This document shows positions 54,487 to 64,000 of a DNA stretch of 64,000 nucleotides, piece by piece. The notes below the pieces were generated by a model, which made no database searches, had not been told where the DNA came from, and saw only the letters and a list, made by a program, of their open reading frames with translations. This DNA comes from Datisca glomerata (taxonomy: Eukaryota; Streptophyta; Magnoliopsida; Cucurbitales; Datiscaceae): the NCBI GenBank assembly GCA_003255025.1, contig QANY01008651.1:2892094-2956093 (forward strand). Direction: 5' to 3'. The position numbers were made by a program, and so were the translations under genes. Positions within the stretch are counted from its first letter, which is position 1, and each line of letters starts with the position of its first letter.

Positions 54487-56656
54487 TGTCGCAATACGTA
54501 CACAGTGATTGAAAAATCATTTTTTTAAAAAAATCAGAGTCACCACCAATCATTTTAGGGCGTGATGGTCACCCAATTTTAAAATAAAATTTTGGCCTAC
54601 GAAAACTCAAAGTTGGTTCGGGAGTTATTTGTGTGTGAAGAAGGTATTAGCACGCTACGACACCCATTATACAAATGGTTACCAAATAAAATAAAACAAA
54701 ATAAATGACTCTTAATGGGTTGTACAAACACAATAGAAAAAATATTTTTTGGTTTTTAAATTTTTTAAAAATCAAAGTATTAGTGGAGTTATTCTCGGTA
54801 TCCCAAAAATAACCCCTCACCTTAGTAGTTCAAGAAGTTTATTATCCCAAAAACTCAAAGTCTGTCATAGGGATTTTTTAGTGAAAACTAAATAATGAAA
54901 TTAATAAAATTTAAATCTAATTGCTAAGATTATAATCCACACGTATATGAATATTACCTCTTATGATTAGAGAATGAAACAATAATCACATTATAAGCAT
55001 GACGATATGACAATGATACATAAATAAATAAGAAGTAAGAAGGACAATAATTATAAAGAAAAAAAGCTAAAAAAGTTAAGAAAATGATAAAATATGTTAT
55101 ACATTTTAAGATGATGTTAAAGTAAAAAAAATATGTAGAATATGTAAAAGAAGAGGAATGAAAAAAACATGAATTGCCAAAAAAAATAGACATTTATTAA
55201 TGAAAGAAAAAAAAAGAATAAAATGAGATTAAAAAGAATAGAAAAAACAATGAAGGAAAAACTAAAAACAATAGGGGGAGAGGGAACAAGAGTTGCCAGC
55301 TCTTGTGGCAACATAGGTTCCCCTCTGTTGCGACACTGCTGCAACATAAAATAATAATCATAATCATAATAAATAAATTATAAAAGACAATAAATAATAA
55401 AAAAATCAGAATTTTATCTCTCGCCATAAAATTTAAAATCTTAAATTTTTTATGTTTTATTTCTAATTTATTTTGCTCCCCTCCAAAATACATAAAATCC
55501 TACTTTTTATATAAATATATTCTTTCAATTTTTAACTACATAGTCTACTAGTTACCATTATTTTCTTCTCTTCAATAATTACTATTCAAATAGAAAAAGA
55601 GAAATTACGGATGATAACTTATTCAACTGAGTGTCATGATAAAACGATGAATAAAATTTCAAAATAGGATATATTTTTCTGGGATATAAATATACTTTTT
55701 TATTTTGGGCTATTTAGTTCACTAATTACCATTATTTATTTTCTTCTTTCATTGCTAATCAAATAACAAATGAATGATCATGGATAATAACTAGTTCAAA
55801 TAAGTGTCACTAAAATAGCAAGATCTAAGAAAATGAAAAGATTTGTGAGAACATTTTGAAAAACTTCAAAGCTTAAATATTTACATAATCTTTATATAGA
55901 TATTTAACTCTTTATTTCATGCATTTTTATGTATGAAAAATTATCATAGGGGATTTTTACAACAAATGTACACTTTCAACCCATTAAAGGGGTTATTCAC
56001 ATTGAGTTAATCTGCACCCCTCAAAGGTTTTATCATCATCCTCATTGATTGAGTTGATGATAAAGATGTCTCATTATCAAATTTGTAAGAAAATCATCAA
56101 TGCATAAAAATAAATCTCAAGATTAAGAGTAAAAGATGAAGAATGAGGAACAAACACTTATATATGAAAAATGAAACAAATAGTATACACTACATGAGTA
56201 TGGATGAGAGATGATGAAGAATAATGAACAAGATATATTGTTATCTAAATATGCAATAAATTTAAACTACTTTAAGAAAAAAAATTAGAGAAGATGAATA
56301 GATGAATAGAAATGTAAACTCTCTTTCTTTCTATCTTGAAAAATTTCTCATATTTCTCACACATTTTCTCTCTCTAATAAGATATTCTCTCCTTCTCTCT
56401 CAAGGCCTCTCTTTCTCTCTCCAAAAATGACCTCCTTCAAGTGTAGGTCTCCCATCTATTTATAGGTAAATTTAGGGTTTCAATTTTTACTTTTAGTCTT
56501 TTAGCTCTTTTTTTATTTTTTAGTTATTGGATCAGTTTTCTTATTTTTAGTTTATGAGCTATTTTTCAAATCATATACATAATCTTAGACTAGTATATGA
56601 GCTAAAAATGAATTACGTATTTTCAACGTATTGGGCCGGCAAATACGATATCTACA
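54487..56656 (-). repeat. L5: complete Tat LTR, minus strand
   Basis: 2.17 kb. On the minus strand it starts TGTAGATATCGTATTTG at 56656 and ends '...gtattgcgaca' at 54487. TATA box (tataaata) at 56457-56464. Same internal repeats and conserved 3' block as L3. It is followed by a primer site, so it is a 5' LTR. On its other side is the TATA region of a pararetroviral promoter. Confidence 0.85.
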
Positions 56657-57035
56657 CCTATGAACTCCACATTCATTGCCTATAAATAGGTTGTCCTCTC
56701 CCATTTGTGTTGGTAGAACTGGTTTTCACTTTTAACAATTTTGGGAGGAAAACCTATTTTGAAAACCAAGCATTCTTCTGCCTTCTCTTTTGTAATCTTT
56801 CTTCTTCTTTCTCAACGATAATTAGTGAGTGTGAACACTAATTAATTATTGTAAAACAATTATCAATACTTATAATTTTACTTTCCTTCAATCAAATTAT
56901 TGTGAATTTTTGCTTCTAATACCTTGTCTTTAAATTTATTATTCTTAAATTATATGCAACTTCACTTCTTTTAGTATCAGAGCAAAATCAGGCAGCGTAT
57001 TTTACTGTTTAATACTATTCATAATTATTGTTCTT

Positions 57036-57040
<5 letters not shown>
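56657..57040 (+). promoter_or_regulatory. Pararetroviral promoter/leader fragment E
   Basis: It starts 24 bases before a TATA box (tataaata, 56681-56688) and aligns with unit C from 44537 onward. A primer site at 56971-56983 reads ttagtatcagagc (tRNA-Met type, one or two mismatches). It ends in a (TA)n run. No coding sequence of this unit remains. The upstream half of the promoter is missing; the matching half is next to L3 at 22029. Confidence 0.75.

Positions 57041-57074
<34 letters not shown>
57031..57074. repeat. (TA)n microsatellite
   Basis: About 40 bases of perfect TA repeat at the junction between fragment E and L6. Confidence 0.95.
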
Positions 57075-57076
<2 letters not shown>

Positions 57077-57608
57077 ATTACAACCTTAACGATTAGATTT
57101 AAATTTTATTATTTCATTATTTAATTTTCCGCTTAAAAATCTCGATGACGGACTTTGAGATTTTTGAGATACAAACTTCTCGAACTACTGAGGTGAGTAG
57201 TTATTTTTCGGGATACTGAGAATAACTCCAATAATGCTTTGATTTTTAAAAAATAAAAATAAAAATAAATTAATATTCAATGGTTTTTGTACCACCCATT
57301 AAATGTCATTTTTCTGTTTCATTTTATAATACAAAAATATACATAATGGTACATTCAAAAATAGATTTCTTTCACTTTTATTTATTTATTTCTCTAAAAT
57401 ATAATTTGGATAGTGTTTGATTGAATTTGTTAATAATTTTACACAAATGGCTCCCGAAGCAACTTTAAGTTTTTGTAGACCAAAATTTTTATTTTTAGAA
57501 TTAGATGACTAATCACGCCCTAAAATGATTGACCGCGACTCTAAATTTCTTTTTTTTTTCAAAATTGTTTTTCAATTGCCGCTCCTTGTCACATGCAAGT
57601 TGCGATAG
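57075..57608 (+). repeat. L6: 3' part of a Tat LTR
   Basis: It matches the last 500 bases or so of L3 ('gacggactttgag', 'cttctcgaactactgaggtga', 'ggctcccgaa'), ending 'gttgcgata' with the terminal CA mutated. The first three quarters of the LTR are missing. Confidence 0.75.
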
Positions 57609-57780
57609 TATGTATATATGTATGTATGTCTATATCTGTATGTATGTATATATGATTATGTATTATTTGCAGATAATTGGGTAAACGAGAGGTGGATATC
57701 CTAATGTCTGCACCATAGTCGAATATGTGCTGTTGTGATATCTATATTCATATAATCTCCTAACAAAATCTATATTTGGA
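57609..57780. other. Spacer with (TATG)n-type repeat
   Basis: A degenerate TATG/TATA microsatellite at 57610-57655, then 125 bases with no recognisable feature. Confidence 0.6.
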
Positions 57781-58495
57781 CCCTTAAGGATCATTTGGTA
57801 TAAGATTGTGGGTGAATGATTTTCAGAATAAGATTGCTTAATATGATTGTGAGAAAGTATATGTTCGTAAAGTTTAAATTACTTTGTTTGTTACATTTAG
57901 AAATGTTATGATTTAAAGATTTGAACGTTAAATTACTTTATTTATTTTGATGGAATGTGGAAGGGAGTGTTATAAGTATGATTATAAATTTTCAATTTTA
58001 CCCTTTAATTGAATTATAGTTATGTATGACTTGTTATTTAATTTATTTTTCTTCATTAATAGTATTTAATTTATAACAGTGTAAAATATAATTGTTAATT
58101 TATTTCTTTGGTAAAGTAAAATCATTTTTATTTTTAAATTTCTTTTCTTTATATTCATTTTTACTTACATGCTTACTAATTTTTAATGGCTAAATTGTTA
58201 CTTTATCATAATGGTTACGCTGTAAAGTTACCTAAAAAATGTTAGATTATTTTATTTATTTTGATGGAATGTATAAGAGAATGTTATAAGAATTTATCAA
58301 TTTACAATTTTACCCTTACCCTTGGACTAATATATAATGCTAGAATTAAAAATAATTTCATCTATCCAAGATTCTATAGAATACATAAGTTACCACACCC
58401 ATATTCATATTGGTATTTCAAAAATAAAAATTATAGCCATATTGGGTAATTAGTAAACAAATTTTAATTTACCACATTAAAACTATATTTTAATT

Positions 58496-60760
58496 CACTA
58501 CAAGAAAAATGGTATTTCGCCGCGATTTAACAACGACGGTTGTAGCAATCATCACCAAAAAATGCGGTAAAAGTTTTAGCGACGGTTATTATTAACCGCC
58601 ACTAAATAGTGTACTTTAAGTGGCGGTTTTGAGAAAATCCTCGCTAAATAGTGTACTTTTAGGTGGCGATTTTCTCAAAACCGCCGCTAAAAATCTTTTA
58701 AATCTCTATTTCCTTCCCAGCTCACGATTTACATATCTCTTATCTCTCAAAACCCTAAGGGTGATTTGTAGCGATTTCTCTCCGAAAGAGCCCTCTCTCT
58801 CTCTATAGTCGTTTGATTACCGCATTGATTTCCTTTTCTCTTTCGCGAGCTTCGTACATGAGCTATGATGGAGGTTTTTTTTATTTTACTCATAACTGTG
58901 AAATCGGGAGTTTTGAAGCCTCTCTCTCTCACTGGAACTGGCCCACATTCATCGCTGCATGTGAGATATTCTTTTTCTTCTTTCCCGTTGTCTTTGAATC
59001 TCATAATCTCTAGGGTTTATTATGTGCCTTTGAAAATCTTCTTTCCTTGTAGTATATGGTCTACCGTAGTTGATGTGCTTACTGCATTTATGAGATGCTT
59101 TGTCTCTACTGATGTTGTAACTAATGGGATGTTACTACAACTGATGCTTGTATGTATGAGTAGGTAAGTTTATTTTAGGAGATTTACTGGAATATCTCTT
59201 GGTTTAGCTTTCCAAGTAGTTAAAATAGAATGTTGTTATGTAGTTCCTGGTATTTACATTTTTTTATTTTTTTTATAATTTGTGAATCTTTCTATTCAAG
59301 GACTGGTTTGAAGACGAGATTTGTGCTTTTCAAGTGGGAAAGGATGGCCTTATGCCTAGCACCTGAGAAGCTGAAATTCTAAGTTTCCCCCAAGTGATTA
59401 TTGTTATCTTTCTTGTTATCTGAAAAGATTATTGTTTTCTTTTTTGGTCTTATGCAGTTGAAGAAAAATAACTTTAACATCATCATTTAGAATTGTAACA
59501 AGGATAGTCATTGAGACAGTCTTTTTTATGGTGATTTATTTGGGAATCTACTTTTTCTTTATAAGACTGGGAATTTTGTATAATATCCCTGTGGCTTCTT
59601 CATGTTAGTAATTTTTAAAAGGAAAGTACTAGATCAGGAATATTGTTCACGATGTTTTGTTTCCAAGTCTTCCTAAAAAAGAGTGTCTGATCCACATAGA
59701 GCTCCTTGAAAATCATTGCGATAGCTAGGGCTGTTTTGGCATGAAAAGCAATCCTCTATTTCCTTATTTACCTTTCTAGGCATAGCAATCTCTTTCCAAA
59801 GTTTTTGACTTCTGATTGGATCACTAGTAGTTCATCAATTGATTTTCAGGATATTCATATGAGATAATGTTAGAAAGTATTTCAGAATATCTCAAGATTC
59901 TGTTGGTGGCTTTCGTTGTAGCATGACAGTTTGCTCTCTAGAATAAGAATGATGTAATTATGGAGTATTTTTAGGATTTATTCTAGGGAGCTAATTATCT
60001 GGGATATTCTTATTGTAACTATGTATTTTATTTTTTCATTTCAAATTTTACTCCTAGGTTGTATGAATGTAACTTTGTAACTAGAATGAAATATGAAAGT
60101 ATTACTCACTTTCAACAATGGAATATGTTAATGTGTTGTTAACATTGCATATAGTCTACCCCAAGATAGTAGTGGGATGTTGTCTCTTCTAGAAATGTTT
60201 GTGCAGTGTCTGAAAGCCAGAAAAAAGTAAACATGGCATTCTGCTAGTGTCACGAAGTGTTGGGTTACTTGCAGGTTTCAAGGTGCTTACTTTCTTACTT
60301 TTTTGACAGTTTTCAGAAGTATGTTATGTCTGGCTGACTTTGTTTGGCTGTTAGGCTATTGAAGGTTATGGAATGATGAACATATGTTAATTTTATACAA
60401 ATACATAGCACTTGAAACGAACTAGTGTTGTAAGTGCTTCCCAATCTTGCGAAACAAACTAATTTTTTTATTTTTAAAAAATATGTGAACATTAGCGAAG
60501 GTTTTAAAGCGTCGCTATATTTTTTTTATATGTTTTCACATTTGCTGGCGGTTTATAACTGCCGGGAGAGGTCAGAAAAAACCGCAGCTATTTGTCAGGA
60601 TTTAGCGGTGGTCCTTTGACGGTTAAGAAAATCGCCACTAAAATTTTTGCGGTGACAGTTTTCGCGGCGGTTGTCAAACCGCCACATACATTTTTTTGGC
60701 GGTTAAAACTGCCATAGTAACCTTTTAAAACCGTCGCAATAGGTAATTTTTCCTGTAGTG
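58496..60760. mobile_element. Non-autonomous CACTA (En/Spm-type) transposon
   Basis: Terminal inverted repeats CACTACAAGAAAAATGG and, at the other end, ggtaatttttcctgtagtg (reverse complement CACTACAGGAAAAATTACC). A 3 bp target duplication 'att' lies at 58493-58495 and 60761-60763. Subterminal regions (58515-58690, 60490-60735) are dense in 'gcggcggtt' and 'aaccgcc' repeats in both orientations, the usual transposase-binding array. At 2265 bases it has no transposase frame. Confidence 0.93.
58690..59170 (+). pseudogene. Gene-like sequence carried inside the CACTA element
   Basis: Between the subterminal repeats lies sequence with 'ctctcaaaaccctaa', 'gccctctctctctctc' and higher GC, typical of a plant 5' UTR and first exon. 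Small frames (58813-59013, 58865-59167) show no domain. A gtaag at 59164-59168 could be a splice donor. It suggests capture of a host gene fragment; the rest to 60480 looks intron-like or intergenic. Confidence 0.4.
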
Positions 60761-61018
60761 ATTGTCCAATTGTCTATTGTTTGGCATGTATATAAGAGAT
60801 GATGTGAATGAGTGATGGAGATTAATTTAGGAAAAATCATAAGAAATAATTGATGAGAAATGTCAGGTATGATGAAGATACCCTTAAATGAGGGTATCTT
60901 TGTATGCTGAGTATCTAAAAAATTTATAACTTATTATACGAAAGAAGAGAATCTTTAAATTTCACTAACATTCTAGATATTTAAGATGAGATACTCCTAT
61001 ATCAAACGAACTCTTAGG

Positions 61019-61358
61019 TTAATATGCAAAAACATCTCTAAATGCAACGTGGTTTTGATTTGTCTTATCAATCGGCTATTATGAGTTTAGACAAATTGAA
61101 CACTTTTTACTTTAAACTAAATTTTGGTTCAACTCTAAAAACGACATATCGTTAAAACAGTAGTACATGAAAATGTTCTGATTTAAATTTTACCTTAATG
61201 TTGGCTTTGACTATTATTTTCGTCAATAATGTTTTATTTACCTTAATTTAGTTTTTATAGCTTCAATGCACTATCAATTTGATCTCTCCGTTAAATGTCA
61301 TTAAATCCATCAAACTCTTACACAAGAGTTCTTTAAAGTGACGACTAACGTGATATTG
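61019..61358. other. Intergenic, no feature seen
   Basis: AT-rich DNA without coding frame or repeat that I can name. Confidence 0.6.
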
Positions 61359-61366
61359 TTTCAACT

Positions 61367-61854
61367 ATGGGTGTGCATATTTTTTACGAACCGACCGAAT
61401 TGAACCGAACTAAATCGATTCAGTCGGTTCTTTTAATATATCAATTGTAATCGGTTTAGTTATTTTTCTCAATAATTCTGTAATCGGTTCGAACTTATTA
61501 CAACCATATATATATATATATATATATTATATTATTAATTATCATTATTGAGTTGAATATTTAGATTTAGTACTATTAAAAATGATGAAAGTTAGTGTAT
61601 GGAGTAATGGAAATTATATTTGATTATTGATCTATTGATATTTTCAGTTTTAAATTATTATTGTTTTAAGAAGTTTTATAGGTACAGCTGAACCGCTTAC
61701 AAGTAACTAAACCGAATCGATTACTTTGGTTATATTTGGTCCGGTTCGGATGGTTACTCTAGTTTGATTCAGTCTGATTATATAGGTAACCGATAAATTC
61801 GATTCGATTACAAAAATATCTTACTAACTGATCGAACCATGCACACTACCCTAA
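61367..61854. mobile_element. hAT-type MITE (488 bp)
   Basis: Ends 'atgggtgtgcat' and 'atgcacactaccctaa' form inverted repeats. The flanks carry a perfect 8 bp target duplication 'tttcaact' at 61359-61366 and 61855-61862. Inside are inverted 'aaccgaac' and 'ggttcggat' stretches, as in the common plant 'gggtgtgca...cggttcgg' MITEs. An (AT)n run sits at 61508-61528. No coding capacity. Confidence 0.88.
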
Positions 61855-61862
61855 TTTCAACT

Positions 61863-64000
61863 TTAAGACAAACAATGACTGGACCACATGGATCTACTAA
61901 TGTGACGTGACATCATTTTATACTTCGTTGCTAATTGGCATTTTAGCCGATTGACTTCATAAGGTGAGTTTTTTTTTTTTTGAACTTTGTCATCAGTGAT
62001 TTTCTATTTTATCTTAATATAATTAATCAATTATAGATATTTTTCCATCTAAAACGCACATCAAAATTCATAATAGGATTTTTGAAAATTATTGATAAAT
62101 TTAAATTAAGAAAAAAACCTGAAACATAGATCATTACAAAAAAAATCTCTTTTAAAAGGAGAAATTAACAAAAAGGCAGCAAAGTGAATTTTGGTTTACT
62201 ACTATACTTTTCCTTTAGGCTATGTTTAGATTCTTAAATTTGGAAGGAAAGAAAAATGTGAGGAAAGGTAAATTGAATTATAGGAAAAGTGAAGGAAAAT
62301 ATTGATATAAATAAAATTCATTTAAATCACTATTTTTTCTACATATTCTAATACTCAAAATAATGTAAATGCAGTCCGTCAGATTTTTCTATTAATTAAT
62401 AAAATCTAGACATGCCCCTTAGAGTTCTAACTAGTCCAATCCATAATCTATGATATATTAAAGTGAGAAAGGAATGAGAATCATTTTTAGACAATTTTAT
62501 CCTATTATTGATGCATTGTCCAAGTTAACCTTATAATTTATATGTATAATTAATAATTTTTTAGACAATTTTATCCACTTATTATTGATGCATTGTCCAA
62601 GTTAACCTTATAATTTATATGTATAATTAATAATTGGTTACATTTTAAATTATATTTAATTGATCCAAGTGTCTATTAATTTTTAAAATTCATTTACCTA
62701 TTCAATGAATTTAAAAACAAGTCATTAATTTAAAAGTGGGGAGGAAATGAGAATTTTTTTTTACAATTTCATCTACTTATTATTGGTGCATTGTCCAAAT
62801 TAACCTTCTAATTTACATATACAATTAACAATGGGTTACTTTTAAAACTATATTAAATTGATCCAAGTGTGTATTAATTTTAAAAATTCATTCACCTATT
62901 CAATGAATTTAAAAAAATAAGTCATTAATAATAAATTTTAAGTTAATTTAAATTTGACAATTTTGAATAAATTTTAGCAAGTTATTCAAAAATTTTTAGA
63001 GAAAACTACAGTTTTGTACTAATTTATCTTAATATAGAGGAAAATTCTATTATCTCTATCAATTTTAAATAATATAATTATTAAAAAAATTACACTTTTA
63101 GAAACTTTAGTTACCTTATATTTTATAGGCTAGTAATTAGTATGTTCCATATAGTTCCACAAAATTCTTTTTATAAAGGAAAAAAAATTAAAGTTGCAAT
63201 ACAAATAAGAAAAATGAAGATCAAGTTTAAAATAAAATATGAAATAGATGTTTCAATTTTAATGTTGTCACTTTTTTAATTATTGGGAGCATATTTTTAT
63301 TACATAAGCTTAATATATTATTTCCTTAAGATATGTAGGGTGTTCTACAAATTGGTTGAATAATTATATATCAATAAATAAATATAATAATAATATATAA
63401 TATTGTCTTAATTGTGCTCACCTCAACTGAAAATAAATAATATTTATAGTGTTAAATACATTTATTTTTTATTCATATAAACATGAGTATAAATCATAAT
63501 CGTTACTAAAAATATAATAGATTCAATTACACGTGTATCACACGTATGTATTAATTAGTAATTAAAAACACGAAAATTTCCATAGGAGTTCCAGTAGCTT
63601 GGCTTTCAGTAAAATATTGTAAAATAGTATAATAAGAACATCCCAAAAAAGTCAGGAGTGCGTGAGCTTGACAATTATGTGTGAACTTAACAAAAAATGC
63701 CTTGTTCCACATTTGTAAATTAAATTGGTAGAGGAAGAAGCATACTATCGTCAGTCTTGTATTTCCTTCTTATTCCGTTTTGTATATGTGTGAATTTGAC
63801 AAAAAAAAATAATTAGGCTTTGCGTAATATTTCCCTAAAATTGGTGGACGAAATTGTGAATATAAGCAAACATATTTCCTCCAAAGATTAGTTTTTTAAA
63901 TGTAGTGCACTGTCATAGTCTTTATATCGTTTTCGTTCCGTCCTGACACCTCCTCCTTAAGCTTTAGGTCGTCCACCACTCCATTCTACGTTCTTATGAT
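61863..64000. other. AT-rich intergenic region with tandem repeats
   Basis: No gene. Tandem repeats: two copies of an 80 base unit ('gatgcattgtccaagttaacc', near 62481-62557 and 62558-62636), and a larger repeat of about 190 bases (62556-62725 and 62740-62930) with 'attgatccaagtgt' and 'acctattcaatgaatttaaa'. From 63000 to the end I see nothing recognisable. Confidence 0.6.

Larger units (their letters stand above)
57781..61018. mobile_element. Candidate MITE split by a CACTA element
   Basis: The left end 'ccttaaggatcatttggtat' and the inverted right end (reverse complement 'cctaagagttcgtttgatat') are imperfect terminal inverted repeats of about 26 bases of a type common in plant MITEs. Without the CACTA insertion the element would be about 970 bases. 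Inside it a segment of about 80 bases ('tattttgatggaatgt', 'caattttaccctt') occurs twice (near 57935 and 58255). No clear target duplication was found. Confidence 0.4.

Noticed and set aside
58813..59167. Intact host gene within the CACTA element
   Set aside because: Overlapping short frames only, with no domain; at most a captured fragment.

Overview
This window is an AT-rich stretch of plant nuclear DNA, most likely from a eudicot. It is built almost wholly of nested, decayed transposable elements and integrated pararetrovirus sequence. I see no complete host gene, no tRNA or rRNA gene and no CRISPR array. The plant origin rests on Ty3/gypsy elements of the Tat and Athila type, Caulimoviridae-type sequence with a tRNA-Met primer site, a CACTA transposon and a hAT MITE. 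Species cannot be told from the sequence.

Layout. (1) 1-572: flank holding an antisense chromovirus-type RT relic. (2) 573-10515: Tat-1, a Tat/Ogre-like retrotransposon with an extra DUF7745-like ORF upstream of gag, then gag, protease, G-patch-like, RT, RNase H and integrase relics, and a 3'-truncated LTR (L1). (3) 10516-19490: Tat-2, a better kept copy (gag, RT, two RNase H regions, integrase) with its protease deleted, ending in a 5'-truncated LTR (L2). (4) 19491-22028: the 3' tail and complete LTR (L3) of a third Tat element. (5) 22029-53088: an inverted array of endogenous pararetrovirus (EPRV) units. Units A and B are on the minus strand; the tail C0 and units C and D are on the plus strand; the orientation switches near 43220. 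Unit A is split by an Athila-like element (27398-33456) that has lost RT, RNase H and integrase. (6) 53089-57608: Tat LTR fragments L4 (+), L5 (-, complete) and L6 (+), with a pararetroviral promoter/leader scrap E between L5 and L6. (7) 57609-64000: a MITE-like element split by a 2.27 kb CACTA element, a 488 bp hAT MITE with a perfect 8 bp target duplication, then AT-rich DNA with tandem repeats.

The pararetroviral unit, pieced together by comparing copies, reads: promoter with TATA box, tRNA-Met primer site, leader, movement protein, linker, coat protein, zinc knuckle, aspartic protease, RT, then a second ORF. There is no room for RNase H after RT in any copy. The second ORF begins with a region that looks like an AlkB-type 2-oxoglutarate/Fe(II) dioxygenase (HxD, distal His and a RINITFR-type Arg motif), followed by two segments conserved among copies. 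I regard this AlkB-like ORF as the most interesting item. Each copy has lost a different catalytic feature, so none looks functional here.

A second strong signal concerns Tat LTRs L3 and L5, 32 kb apart. They abut the two halves of the same pararetroviral promoter site, with related 5 bp flanks (ccagt and cctat). This suggests they were once the two ends of a single Tat insertion, later separated by rearrangement or inverted duplication of the locus.
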